64,000 nt of DNA from an uncultured Collinsella sp. (GCA_958370325.1 CATXJW010000007.1:8091-72090); one strand, 5' to 3'; shown: positions 1 through 9,250, numbered from the stretch's first letter. Program-made: numbers and translations. Notes: a model not told the origin generated them from the sequence alone.

Positions 1-1
1 C

Positions 2-1147
2 GCGCTCGTCGTGCCCGATAAACCCTGTCCCGGTGCCGGCGTGTTTACCACCAATCGCTTTTGCGCGGCGCCCGTGCAGGTGAGCCGTGCCAACCTGGGC
101 GGTGCCGACAAGGGCTACGGTATCATCGCCGGCGTTTCGGTCAACTCTGGCAATGCCAACGCCGCCACGGGTGAGACCGGCCTTGCATGCGCGCGCGAGA
201 CGTGCAGCATCGCATCGCAGGTCATCGGCTGCGAGCCCCAGCAGATTCTGGTTGCCTCCACGGGTGTGATTGGCCAGATTCTGCCGATCGACACGTTTGA
301 GACCGCCATTCCTGCTGCCTACGAGGCGCTCTCCGCCCACGGTGGCGCCGATGCCGCTCGCGCCATCATGACGACCGACACGCACTCCAAGGAGTACGCC
401 GTATCCTACGTCAGTGAGGCTGCGGGTCATGCGGGCAATGTCTATACGGTAGGCGGAATGTGCAAGGGCTCGGGCATGATCATGCCCAACATGGCCACCA
501 TGATCGCAGTTATCACCACCGATGCCCCCGTCGAGCCTGCGGCACTTCATGCCCTGCTGCTCTCGACCGTCAAGCAGACCTTTAACAAGGTAACGGTCGA
601 TTCCGACACCTCGACCAACGACACCTGCATCATGCTTGCCTCTGGCGCTGCTGCCGCAGATGCCGAGCCTATCGTCGAGGGCTCCGATGCCTTTGACGAG
701 TTGGCGTTTGCCGTACACGAGGTGTGCGAGAGCCTGGCGCGCAATATCGCCGCCGATGGTGAGGGCGCATCCAAGCTTGTTACGGTCAACGTTACCGGCG
801 CCGTGAACGACGAGGAGGCCGATATCGCCGCCCGTGCCGTTGCCAACTCGCCGCTCGTTAAGACCTGCATCGCCGGCCACGACTGCAACTGGGGCCGCGT
901 TGCTATGGCGCTTGGCAAGTGCGGCGTGAAGTTTAATCAGGAAGACGTTTCCATCGACATGATGGGCATGCCCGTCTGCCGCGATGGCCTGACCGTTCCC
1001 TTTGACGAGGACGAGGCTCTGCGACGTTTTGAGGCGGCCGAGATCGTGATCTCGGCCGACCTGGGCGCAGGCGACGCGGCGACCACCGTGTGGACCTGCG
1101 ACCTCACGCATGAGTACATCTCCATCAACGGCGACTACCGTTCCTAG
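2..1147 (+). CDS. argJ: Glutamate N-acetyltransferase / amino-acid N-acetyltransferase, 5'-truncated
   Basis: ArgJ moves the acetyl group from N-acetylornithine to glutamate, closing the acetyl cycle of arginine synthesis. The reading frame is open to the window edge (ALVV precedes the first GTG at 11), so roughly 20 N-terminal residues lie outside. The self-cleavage motif is visible as NMATMI, with the Ala-Thr bond at about nt 494-499. The Thr becomes the N-terminal nucleophile of the beta chain. KGSGMIMPN before it and HDCNWGR near the C terminus are family signatures. It heads an argJ-argB-argD run; argC, if clustered, would be upstream. Confidence 0.95.
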   Translation, partial: ALVVPDKPCPGAGVFTTNRFCAAPVQVSRANLGGADKGYGIIAGVSVNSGNANAATGETGLACARETCSIASQVIGCEPQQILVASTGVIGQILPIDTFETAIPAAYEALSAHGGADAARAIMTTDTHSKEYAVSYVSEAAGHAGNVYTVGGMCKGSGMIMPNMATMIAVITTDAPVEPAALHALLLSTVKQTFNKVTVDSDTSTNDTCIMLASGAAAADAEPIVEGSDAFDELAFAVHEVCESLARNIAADGEGASKLVTVNVTGAVNDEEADIAARAVANSPLVKTCIAGHDCNWGRVAMALGKCGVKFNQEDVSIDMMGMPVCRDGLTVPFDEDEALRRFEAAEIVISADLGAGDAATTVWTCDLTHEYISINGDYRS

Positions 1148-1228
1148 ATTCCAGGCACGCTGCGCATCTTGCCGCGATTGCGGACAGCGGAGCACGGCGC
1201 GATAACGATACGAAAGACGAGGCAGATT

Positions 1229-2209
1229 ATGAAATTCGCACGCGATTGTCGTTCGAGCGAATCCAACGAAGCGACCGCGCAGCTGCTGTTCGAGGCACTG
1301 CCGTGGATTAAAAACCTGACCGGCAAGACGGTTGTTATCAAATATGGCGGAGCAGCCATGGTCGACGAGCAGCTGCGCCGCGATGTGATGAGCGACATCG
1401 TGCTGCTCAAGATCATCGGCATGCGCCCTGTTATCGTGCACGGTGGCGGCAAGGCCATCAACGAGGCGCTTAGCCACTACGACATCCCCGTCGAGTTTAA
1501 GAACGGCCAGCGCGTGACCACGCCGGCGACCATGGATATCGTGCGCGAGGTGCTGGGCGGTAAGGTCAACCAGGAGCTGGTCGCGGCGCTCAACCATCAC
1601 GGCAACCTGGCCGTGGGCGTTTCGGGCAGCGATGCCGGTACGCTCATCGCCGAGCCGCTCGACCCCGAACTCGGCCGCGTAGGCAAGGTCACGCACGTCA
1701 ACACCGACTATATCGAGCGCCTGCTCGATAGCGAGTACATCCCCGTCATCGCTACCGTCGCGGCGGGGGAGGACGGCGGTTTCTTCAACATCAACGCCGA
1801 TACCGCCGCCGGTGCCGTTGCGGCGGCGCTGCATGCGCATAAGGCGATCTTTTTGACCGACGTCGACGGCCTGTACAAGGACTTTAGCGATAAAGACTCA
1901 CTCATCTCCAACCTAACGCTCGACGAGGTTAACGAAATGCTCTACGGCGGCGAGGTCGATAAGGGCATGATTCCCAAGCTGCGTGCGGCCGTCGATGCGC
2001 TTACCGGCGGCGTATTTCGTGCCCACATCATTAACGGTACTACGCCGCATTCGCTGCTCCTGGAGCTACTGACCGATGCCGGCGTCGGCACCGTGATCCA
2101 TTCCACTGAGACGGCTTACGAGTTCGATACGCATCCGCATCCGCTTTCGACGTTTGCTGCGCGTCTGACCGAGAACCTCGATGAGGTCGAGAAGCTTCAG
2201 ACGGTCTAG
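1229..2209 (+). CDS. argB: Acetylglutamate kinase
   Basis: ArgB phosphorylates N-acetylglutamate, the second step of arginine synthesis. The amino-acid-kinase fold is shown by VIKYGGAAM near the N terminus, IVHGGGKAIN in the glutamate-binding region, and KGMIPKL plus LTDVDG in the nucleotide lobe. I chose ATG 1229 (326 aa), preceded by a purine-rich GACGAGG; an in-frame start 20 codons upstream would give a low-complexity extension with no ribosome site. It lies 81 bp after argJ and 69 bp before argD, consistent with one transcript. Confidence 0.93.
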   Translation: MKFARDCRSSESNEATAQLLFEALPWIKNLTGKTVVIKYGGAAMVDEQLRRDVMSDIVLLKIIGMRPVIVHGGGKAINEALSHYDIPVEFKNGQRVTTPATMDIVREVLGGKVNQELVAALNHHGNLAVGVSGSDAGTLIAEPLDPELGRVGKVTHVNTDYIERLLDSEYIPVIATVAAGEDGGFFNINADTAAGAVAAALHAHKAIFLTDVDGLYKDFSDKDSLISNLTLDEVNEMLYGGEVDKGMIPKLRAAVDALTGGVFRAHIINGTTPHSLLLELLTDAGVGTVIHSTETAYEFDTHPHPLSTFAARLTENLDEVEKLQTV

Positions 2210-2278
2210 CCGACCCGCAGCCGCCTCATTTCTGCACCCATAGGCCTGCGCCGTCCGGCGCTCAACGAAAGGCATCCC

Positions 2279-3562
2279 ATGTCACTTGCAGCTCAGCAAT
2301 CGCTTGAATCCCATTACGTTATGCATACCTTTGGCCGCTCTCCGGTCGAGTTTGTCGAGGGTCACGGCATGAAGCTCACCGGCGACGATGGTCGTGAGTA
2401 CCTTGACTTTCTTGCCGGCATCGGCGTGTGCAGCCTAGGTCATGGCGACCCGGCTGTGCTCTCGGCGCTCGAGGCACAGACCAAAAAGCTCATGCATGTC
2501 TCCAATTACTTCTACATCGAGCAGCGTGGACAGGTCGCGGCGCTGCTGTCCAAGCTTGCTAACGACGACGTAGATGGTGCACGCGTGCTTGCCGATGCCA
2601 TTGCCGCCGGCGATGAGACCACGGCAGCTGCTCTTGGTGCCCCGGCTGCGGACGAGCAGGTGTGGGAGACCTTCTTTGCCAACTCCGGCGCCGAGGCCAA
2701 CGAGGGCTCGATGAAGCTCGCGCGCCTGTACGCCAAGCGTGCCGGTAACGGCGGCAACACTATCGTGTGCATGCGCGGCGGCTTCCACGGCCGTACGCTC
2801 GAGACCATTGCCGCCACCATGCAGGATTGGCTGCAGGATAGTTTCCGCCCGCTGCCGGGTGGCTTTGTGGCCTGCACGCCCAACGATATCGATGAACTGC
2901 GTGCGATCTTTAAGCAGCTGGGGAGCGAAATTTGTGCCGTGATGCTCGAGCCGATTCAGGGCGAGAGCGGTGTGCACCCCATGACCGAGGAGTTTATGGC
3001 GGCAGCGCGCGACCTGGCACACGAAGTGAGCGCCGTGCTTATCGCCGACGAGGTCCAGTGCGGCATCTTCCGCTCCGGCAAGACGTTCGCTTACCAGACC
3101 TATGGCGTGGAGCCCGACATCATGAGTCTTGCCAAGGGCATCGCCGACGGCGTTCCCATGGGCGCCGTGGTGGCAAAGAAGGAGATCGCCGACGTGTTTA
3201 AGCCCGGCGATCACGGTTCGACTTTTGGCGGTAGCTGCTTGGCCATCGCGGCGTGCGCAGCGACGCTCTCCGCGCTCGTGCGCGGCGATTATGCCGACCA
3301 TGCTGCCAAGGTAGGCGCCTATATGGAGCAGGCGCTGGTTAAGCTTCCGCATGTGGTAGAGGTGCGTGGCCGTGGCCTGATGCTCGGCTGCGACCTGGAT
3401 GATGCCGCGGGCGACGCGCATGATATTGTTGCCCGCGCGCTGGCCGCCGGTGCCGTGACTAACGCTACGGGTGCCCATACGCTGCGTTTCCTGCCGCCGC
3501 TCGTCTGCGAGGAATCCGACGTGGACAGTCTGATCGAGATCCTGTCGGGTGTCTTGGGCTAA
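2279..3562 (+). CDS. argD: Acetylornithine aminotransferase (class III)
   Basis: This PLP enzyme converts N-acetylglutamate semialdehyde to N-acetylornithine. The family motif NSGAEANEGSMKLAR starts near residue 135, GGFHGRT near 167, IADEVQCG near 255, and the PLP lysine is K286 in SLAKGIADGVPMGAV. The start follows GAAAGG with normal spacing. A stretch of about 30 residues at 97-128, rich in Asp and Ala, is inserted just before the NSGAEANE motif, where most ArgD proteins have a short turn. An intrinsic terminator-like hairpin follows, so argF is not in this cluster. Confidence 0.94.
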   Translation: MSLAAQQSLESHYVMHTFGRSPVEFVEGHGMKLTGDDGREYLDFLAGIGVCSLGHGDPAVLSALEAQTKKLMHVSNYFYIEQRGQVAALLSKLANDDVDGARVLADAIAAGDETTAAALGAPAADEQVWETFFANSGAEANEGSMKLARLYAKRAGNGGNTIVCMRGGFHGRTLETIAATMQDWLQDSFRPLPGGFVACTPNDIDELRAIFKQLGSEICAVMLEPIQGESGVHPMTEEFMAAARDLAHEVSAVLIADEVQCGIFRSGKTFAYQTYGVEPDIMSLAKGIADGVPMGAVVAKKEIADVFKPGDHGSTFGGSCLAIAACAATLSALVRGDYADHAAKVGAYMEQALVKLPHVVEVRGRGLMLGCDLDDAAGDAHDIVARALAAGAVTNATGAHTLRFLPPLVCEESDVDSLIEILSGVLG

Positions 3563-3587
3563 CGCGGCGCAATAACTCAATTTTGAC

Positions 3588-3648
3588 CGGGTTCCGGACT
3601 GCGGACGTGCCATATGCGGCACGATTCGGCGGTCTGGAGCCCGTTTTG
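3588..3648 (+). terminator. Nested hairpin terminator after argD
   Basis: Twelve-base arms CGGGTTCCGGAC and GTCTGGAGCCCG pair completely if two G-U wobbles are allowed. They enclose a second hairpin (GTGCC...GGCAC) and are followed by TTTT. Immediately downstream (3647-3667) another stem, TGCCTTAG/CTAAGGCA, overlaps the T-run. Confidence 0.6.
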
Positions 3649-3679
3649 CCTTAGATTTGCTAAGGCAGGGAGACCTGCT

Positions 3680-3894
3680 GGTCAAAAAACATCAAATATG
3701 AGTACTGTTACCGATTTGGTAGCAGCAATTTTGGACTAATAAGGCCAGATAGCAAGTCGAAATGGCGATGAATGCACGATTTTGATCCAGCTGTTAGTCC
3801 TTATAATGGACATATGTTACGTAACTTAAGCAAATACTATCTTTTGATATGTTGTAAGCAAGGTAGCAGTACTCATTTTTGCCATTTTTTGGCC
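3680..3894. repeat. AT-rich element bounded by ~33-bp imperfect inverted repeats (MITE-like)
   Basis: The ends carry ATGAGTACTGTTACC at 3698-3712 and its inverse, ATGAGTACTGCTACC read on the minus strand, at 3862-3876. Extending outward gives about 27 of 33 matching positions (3680-3712 against 3862-3894), including an A6 run. The ~150-bp interior is AT-rich, unlike the surrounding DNA, contains a further GGACTA/TAGTCC inversion, and has no convincing reading frame. It could be a miniature transposable element or a large regulatory palindrome. Confidence 0.5.
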
Positions 3895-3920
3895 ACGGCC
3901 TTTGTGACGGACGTGCTGGC

Positions 3921-4379
3921 GGGTTCGAATCCCTCTGCGATGGGCCCAAAAATGAAAGGCTCCCATAGCTGGGAGCCTATCAAATCAGTGGTGGGCGATG
4001 AGGGATGTCGCGTGCGGCTGACGCCGCCCGCTCTCGCTTCGGGCCTACGGCCCTCGCGTGCTGCGCTGGAAAACGCTTCGCGTTTCCTCAGCTTCGCACC
4101 CTTTCGGGTTCGAATCCCTCTGCGATGGGCCCGAAAAAAGAAAGGCCTCCAGTGATGGAGGCCTAACAAATCAGTGGTGGGCGATGAGGGATGTCCGCGT
4201 GCGGCTGGCGCCGCCCGCGCCCCGCTTCGTCGCTCCGCTCCTCGCGTGCTGCGCTGGAAAACGCTTCGCGTTTCCTCAGCTCCGCACCCTTTCGGGTTCG
4301 AATCCCTCTGCGATGGGCCCAAAAAAGAAAGGCCCCCATAGCTGGGAGCCTATCAAATCAGTGGTGGGCGATGAGGGAT
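3921..4379 (-). repeat. ~187-bp tandem repeat carrying copies of the tRNA-Val 3' end
   Basis: An 18-bp block identical to the tRNA-Val 3' terminus including CCA (plus-strand TGGTGGGCGATGAGGGAT) occurs at 3989, 4175 and, as part of the real tRNA, 4362, with periods of 186 and 187 bp. A 27-bp box beginning GGGTTCGAATCCCTCTGCG occurs at 3921, 4106 and 4294. Between each box and the tRNA tail sits a terminator-like hairpin. Reading frames across this stretch exist on both strands but differ between copies and look like translated tRNA sequence, so I call it non-coding. Confidence 0.75.
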
Positions 4380-4437
4380 TCGAACCCCCAGCCTTGTGCG
4401 TGTAAAGCACCTGCGCTAACCGTTGCGCCAATCGCCC
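4362..4437 (-). tRNA. tRNA-Val(UAC)
   Basis: On the minus strand a 7-bp acceptor stem GGGCGAT/ATCGCCC, an anticodon loop TTTACAC giving anticodon UAC, a T-loop GGTTCGAATCC and an encoded CCA are all present; length is 76 nt. A terminator-like hairpin with a T-run follows it on the minus strand. Its 3' end is duplicated downstream in the tandem array. Confidence 0.92.
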
Positions 4438-4624
4438 GTGCGGAGAGAGTATAGCAAAACAATCGCCTCATTCATCTCATATCCATTAAAGGTAACCGGC
4501 GCGTGTCACAGCGGAGCTGATTCAGTTGAGATTGCCTGAACATTCCGCCCCTCTTTACGCCCTCGGGTATACTCAAAAGCTACTGATTCGATTTGATGCC
4601 CAGCAACAGCAGAGGGGATAGTAT

Positions 4625-6505
4625 ATGTGCGGTTTTGTCGGTTTTGTCGGTGGGACGGATAACCAATCCGAGGTGCTCACCAAGATGATGGACCGCATTG
4701 TCCATCGCGGTCCCGACATGGGCGGTCAGTTTATTGACGGCCGCGTTGCCCTCGGCTTCCGCCGCCTGTCGATCCTCGACCTGACCGAGGCTGGCGCCCA
4801 ACCCATGGCCAACGAGGACGGTAGCGTCGTCATTGTCTTCAACGGCGAGATCTACAACTTCCAGGAGCTTCGCTCCGAGCTCGAGGCCAAGGGCTATAAG
4901 TTCCACTGCGGCGCCGACACCGAGAGCCTCCTGCACGGCTATGAGGAGTGGGGCGAGGCGGTACTCGATCGCTTGCGCGGTATGTACGCCTTCGTCATCT
5001 GGGACAAGAAGAAGAACAAGCTTTTTGGCGCCCGCGATATCTTTGGCATCAAGCCGCTCTACTACTATCCCATGGCCGATGCGGGCGACGGCGCTCCGGG
5101 CGTGCTCTTTGGTTCCGAGATCAAGAGCTTCCTGGACTACCCGCACTTCCACAAGGCGGTCAACAAAAAGGCCCTGCGTCCGTACATGACGCTGCAGTAT
5201 TCGGCAACCGAGGAGACCTTCTTCGAGGGTGTCTACAAGCTGCCGCCGGCGCATTACTTTACCGTAGACATCCCGACCGGCAAGATGAACATCGAGCGCT
5301 ACTGGGATTGCGATTACTCTGCCGTCGAGAAGCCGTTCGAAGAGTATGTCGATGAGCTGGACGAGGTCGTGCACGAGAGCGTCGAGGCCCATCGCATCGC
5401 CGACGTCAAGGTCGCGTCGTTCCTCTCCGGTGGCGTCGACTCCAGCTACATCGCCGCTTGCCTCATGCCCGACAAGACCTTCTCGGTGGGCTTTGACTAC
5501 AAGAATTTCAACGAGACCAACTACGCCAAGGAACTTTCTGACAAGCTCGGCGTCGAGAATGTCCGCAAGATGATTACCGCCGACGAGTTCTTCGGTGCGC
5601 TCGAGGACATCCAGTATCACATGGACGAGCCGCAGTCCAACCTGTCTTCCGTGCCGCTGTGGTTCTTGGCCGAGATGGCCCGCAAGGACGTCACCGTCGT
5701 GCTTTCGGGCGAAGGTGCCGACGAGCTCTTTGGCGGCTACGCCTACTACGAGGACACGGTCCCGGTCCGCAAGTACAAAAAGATGGTGCCGCTGCCCATC
5801 CGTCGCGCGCTCGGTAACCTGGCGTTGCATATGCCGTACTTCAAGGGACATAACTTCCTGGTCAAGGGTGCCGAGATCCCTGAGAAGTCGTTCCTGGGAC
5901 AGGCTCTGGTATGGCCGGAGCGCGAGGTCGACGGCGTGCTCAAGCCCGAGTACAACACCGGCGATGGCGCCTTCGAGCTTGCCGCTCCCATCTATGCGCG
6001 CGTGAAGGGTCAGCCCGAGCTGGTCAAGAAGCAGTACCTGGACATGAACATGTGGCTCCCGGGCGACATTCTGCTCAAGGCCGACAAGATGTGCATGGCG
6101 CACTCGCTGGAGCTGCGCGTGCCCTTCCTGGACCGCAAAGTCATGGAGTTCGCCGAGCACATTCCCGACCGCTACCGCATCAACGAGAACGGCAACAAAC
6201 AGGTACTCCGCCACGCTGCCAACAAGTCACTGCCCGATGAGTGGGCCACCCGTCCCAAGGTGGGCTTCCCGGTGCCGATTGTCTACTGGCTGCGCGAGCA
6301 AAAGTGGTACGACTATGTCAAGGAGTACTTCACCGCGCCGTGGGCAAGCGAGTTCTTCGATACCGACGAGCTCATGCACCTGCTCGATCTGCACTTTGCG
6401 GGCAAGGGCGATTTCCAGCGCAAGATCTATACGCCGCTCGTGTTCCTGGTGTGGTACAAGCGCTTCTTTATCGACGAGGACCAGCCCGCTGTTCAGGCTG
6501 CCTAG
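4625..6505 (+). CDS. asnB: Asparagine synthetase (glutamine-hydrolysing)
   Basis: AsnB makes asparagine from aspartate, ATP and glutamine nitrogen. Cys2 (MCGFVGF) is the class II amidotransferase nucleophile. The N-terminal glutaminase domain shows FNGEIYNF and DTESLLHGYE. The synthetase domain carries the PP-loop FLSGGVDSSYIA near residue 265 and the VVLSGEGADELFGGY signature. AGAGGGG precedes the start. At 626 aa it is the usual length. It stands alone between a tRNA on the opposite strand and a strong terminator. Confidence 0.95.
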   Translation: MCGFVGFVGGTDNQSEVLTKMMDRIVHRGPDMGGQFIDGRVALGFRRLSILDLTEAGAQPMANEDGSVVIVFNGEIYNFQELRSELEAKGYKFHCGADTESLLHGYEEWGEAVLDRLRGMYAFVIWDKKKNKLFGARDIFGIKPLYYYPMADAGDGAPGVLFGSEIKSFLDYPHFHKAVNKKALRPYMTLQYSATEETFFEGVYKLPPAHYFTVDIPTGKMNIERYWDCDYSAVEKPFEEYVDELDEVVHESVEAHRIADVKVASFLSGGVDSSYIAACLMPDKTFSVGFDYKNFNETNYAKELSDKLGVENVRKMITADEFFGALEDIQYHMDEPQSNLSSVPLWFLAEMARKDVTVVLSGEGADELFGGYAYYEDTVPVRKYKKMVPLPIRRALGNLALHMPYFKGHNFLVKGAEIPEKSFLGQALVWPEREVDGVLKPEYNTGDGAFELAAPIYARVKGQPELVKKQYLDMNMWLPGDILLKADKMCMAHSLELRVPFLDRKVMEFAEHIPDRYRINENGNKQVLRHAANKSLPDEWATRPKVGFPVPIVYWLREQKWYDYVKEYFTAPWASEFFDTDELMHLLDLHFAGKGDFQRKIYTPLVFLVWYKRFFIDEDQPAVQAA

Positions 6506-6531
6506 CCTCGGCTTACGAACGCCTGCGCGTA

Positions 6532-6556
6532 ACGGCTCCTCCGGGAGCCGTTTTTG
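6532..6556 (+). terminator. Intrinsic terminator after asnB
   Basis: ACGGCTCC/GGAGCCGT arms with a TCC-type loop followed by TTTTT. Confidence 0.85.
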
Positions 6557-6617
6557 CGTGGGTGCGTTTCAGTTACTATAAAAACCGTCCCTGCCAAGTG
6601 GCTGAGAAAGGTGAAAG

Positions 6618-8180
6618 ATGCACCATTCGGATTCCGCGACCGTGACCACGGTCGATACGCTTGCCAAGCTTCTCGATGTGTGCGGCGAGCTGTGCGCATC
6701 AGAGCAGGTTGACGAGCGTGCCGTGACCGGCTGCTCGTTTGATTCGCGTGCGGTCTCGGCAGGTGACGTGTTCTTTTGCAAAGGTGCTGCCTTTAAGCCC
6801 GCGTTTTTGAGCATGGCGCTCGATGCGGGCGCCGTCGCATTTGTGTGCGAGGGGTCGCTGGTCGAGTCTCTGGAGCCGCTGGCGCAGGAGAGCGGTGCTG
6901 CGATGCTGGTTGTTGATAGCGTTCGCACGGCCATGGCCCTGTTGCCGCCGGAGGTCTACGACCGTCCCGACCACGACGTCAAGATCGTGGGCATCACCGG
7001 TACCAAGGGAAAGACCACGGCCGCTTTTATGCTTCAGTCCATCATCAAGGCAGCGGGCGAATCCTGCGGCATGATCGGCTCGGTGAGTACCGACGATGGC
7101 ATCGAGTGCTACGAGAGCACCAATACTACGCCCGAGGCCCCCGAGGTCTGGCGCCATATCGCCAACTGCCGTGAGTCCGGTCGCCAGTCCATGGTCATGG
7201 AGGTCTCGAGCCAGGCTCTCAAGTACCAACGCGTCGAGAATCTGCCGTTTGACGTGGCGTGCTTCCTCAACATCGGCCGCGACCACATCTCGCCGATCGA
7301 ACATCCCACGTTTGAGGATTATTTTGAGAGCAAACTCAGGATTTTTGACCAGGCAAAGACCGCCGTGGTGAATCTGGGCACCGAAGAGGTCGACCGTGTG
7401 CTGGAGGCAGCGTCGACGGCCGAGCGCTTGGTGACCGTTGGCGTCGAGCATCCCGAGGCAAGCCTGTGGGCAAGCGATGTCCGCATGGTCGGCTTTAACA
7501 TCGAGTTTAACCTGCATGGCCTGTGTGCCGACGAGTCCGAGGCGGGGGAGAAGGTCCTGCTGGGCATCGCGGGCGATTTTAACGTGGAAAACGCGCTGGT
7601 CGCTATCGCCGCTGCGCACGAGATCGGCATCGGTATCGAGGCTATCAAGAAGGGCCTCTCCAAACTGCGTGTGCCGGGCCGTATGGAGGTCGTGGAGTCG
7701 AAGGACGGTCGCGTGATCTGTGTCGTAGACTACGCGCACAACCAGCTTTCGTTCCGTTCGCTTTTCTCGTCGGTCAAGCGCGCGTTTCCCACTAGTCCAG
7801 TCATTGCAGTGTTTGGCGCTGCCGGCGGCAAGGCGCAGGAGCGCCGCGAGCAGCTTCCGCGCGAGGCCGCACCATATTCCGACCTGATGATTTTTGCCAA
7901 CGAGGACCCGGCTCACGAGGACCCGATGAAGGTCTGTCGCGAGCTTGCCGAACATGTTCCCGACGATACGCCGAACAAGATCATCCTCGATCGCGAAGCC
8001 GCTGTGCTTGCGGCGTTCAAGGCGGCGCGCGAGGAGTACGTCAACCCCGATGCTCCCACCATTGTCTTGCTGCTGGCAAAGGGTGACGAGGAGCTCATGC
8101 ACGTGGGTGACGAGTTCGTGCCCATCGAGAGCGACCTTTCGTTGGCCAATCGCCTGATCGATGTTACCCAGTTTGACTAA
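6618..8180 (+). CDS. murE: UDP-MurNAc-tripeptide synthetase, MurE type
   Basis: This Mur ligase adds the third, dibasic residue to UDP-MurNAc-L-Ala-D-Glu in the cytoplasm. The N-terminal uridine-binding domain (FDSRAVSAGDVFFC) is followed by the ATP P-loop GITGTKGKTTAAF near residue 125, TTPEAPE, HISPIEH and the C-terminal domain with VDYAHN. Where meso-diaminopimelate enzymes have the substrate motif DNPR, this protein has ANEDPAHEDP. I therefore infer L-Lys or L-Orn rather than DAP. A hairpin (8190-8222) without a T-run separates it from the next gene. Confidence 0.88.
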   Translation: MHHSDSATVTTVDTLAKLLDVCGELCASEQVDERAVTGCSFDSRAVSAGDVFFCKGAAFKPAFLSMALDAGAVAFVCEGSLVESLEPLAQESGAAMLVVDSVRTAMALLPPEVYDRPDHDVKIVGITGTKGKTTAAFMLQSIIKAAGESCGMIGSVSTDDGIECYESTNTTPEAPEVWRHIANCRESGRQSMVMEVSSQALKYQRVENLPFDVACFLNIGRDHISPIEHPTFEDYFESKLRIFDQAKTAVVNLGTEEVDRVLEAASTAERLVTVGVEHPEASLWASDVRMVGFNIEFNLHGLCADESEAGEKVLLGIAGDFNVENALVAIAAAHEIGIGIEAIKKGLSKLRVPGRMEVVESKDGRVICVVDYAHNQLSFRSLFSSVKRAFPTSPVIAVFGAAGGKAQERREQLPREAAPYSDLMIFANEDPAHEDPMKVCRELAEHVPDDTPNKIILDREAAVLAAFKAAREEYVNPDAPTIVLLLAKGDEELMHVGDEFVPIESDLSLANRLIDVTQFD

Positions 8181-8287
8181 TGAACCATGATGGCGAAGGC
8201 GCCCTGAGTGCGCTGTCGCCATAAACGTGTTCCCTCAATCAAAACATGCCGTCCAAGCCCAAACCCTTCTACGTAAACGGAGTAACC

Positions 8288-9199
8288 ATGTCCCACAACA
8301 CCCTGCCGACCGTTGCCGAGCTTTCGGGCGAGATGCGCGAGCGCTTGGCCAAGGTCAAGTACGTCTTTACCGACCTGGATGCCACGATGCTCGCACCCGG
8401 CTCGTGCGTGCTGCTCGACAACGACGGCAACCCCTCGACCAAACTCGTCGAGGCCGTCGTGGCGCTCGCTCGCGCTGGTATTCAGGTGGTTCCCACCTCG
8501 GGCCGCAACCGCACCATGATCCACGAGGATGCGCGCGTGCTCGGCCTCAACTCCTACATTGGTGAGATGGGCGGCCTGGTCATGTACGACCTCAAAGCCA
8601 ACGATTGGGAGTATCTGACCGGCGACATGCCCTACGACCCCTCTTGCGGTCTCACGCCGCACCAGGTGATCGAACAGACCGGTGTGTGCGAGAAGATCCT
8701 CGCCCGCTGGCCGCACAAGATCGAGTATCACAACGACATGTCGACCGGCTACAAGTACCGCGAGGTCACCGTCGGCATGCGCGGCGACATCCCCGATGAC
8801 GAGGCGCAGGCCATCCTCGACGAGGCCGGCTGCGGCTTGGTGTGGGCCTGTAACGGTCACCTGACGCATCTGTCCAAGCCGACGACGCTCGAGCTTAATC
8901 GCGTCGAGGACGGTCGCGCGTTTAACATCAACCCCGCGGGCCTCAACAAAGGCGTCGCCATTGCGCGCTTCTGCGAGCACCTGGGGATCGAGCGCGAGGA
9001 GACGCTCGCGCTCGGCGACTCCGAGTCCGACTTCTACATGGCCGATCACGTGGGCACGTTCTGCCTGGTCGAGAATGGCCTGACGAGCGCCGGCGCGCCC
9101 GAGTTCCTGGCTGCTTGCGAGAACGCTTTCGTTACGCGCGGCAAAATTGTCGATGGTTGGGCGGCGACGGCAGAGCTGCTGGTCGCGGCGCGTTCGTAG
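8288..9199 (+). CDS. HAD-superfamily phosphatase, Cof/SPP-like
   Basis: All four HAD motifs are visible: FTDLDATML (nucleophile Asp and acid/base Asp, near residue 20), the Thr of VPTSGRN, the Lys of LNKGVAIARF, and ALGDSESDFYMAD. The large cap between motifs II and III places it among the C2-cap Cof/sucrose-phosphatase-like enzymes, which act on small phosphorylated metabolites. The substrate cannot be read from sequence. I prefer ATG 8288, preceded by GGAG, over an in-frame ATG 14 codons upstream. It may be co-transcribed with murE and murI. Confidence 0.8.
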   Translation: MSHNTLPTVAELSGEMRERLAKVKYVFTDLDATMLAPGSCVLLDNDGNPSTKLVEAVVALARAGIQVVPTSGRNRTMIHEDARVLGLNSYIGEMGGLVMYDLKANDWEYLTGDMPYDPSCGLTPHQVIEQTGVCEKILARWPHKIEYHNDMSTGYKYREVTVGMRGDIPDDEAQAILDEAGCGLVWACNGHLTHLSKPTTLELNRVEDGRAFNINPAGLNKGVAIARFCEHLGIEREETLALGDSESDFYMADHVGTFCLVENGLTSAGAPEFLAACENAFVTRGKIVDGWAATAELLVAARS

Positions 9200-9250
9200 C
9201 GCGGCGTCGCCGCACTTGGACATGTCTTTTCGAGAGAGACTGGTGAGGTA

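Noticed and set aside
3873..4405. Frames on both strands across the tRNA-Val tandem array
   Set aside because: Their residues are translations of tRNA T-arms and hairpins and change between repeat units; no start signal.
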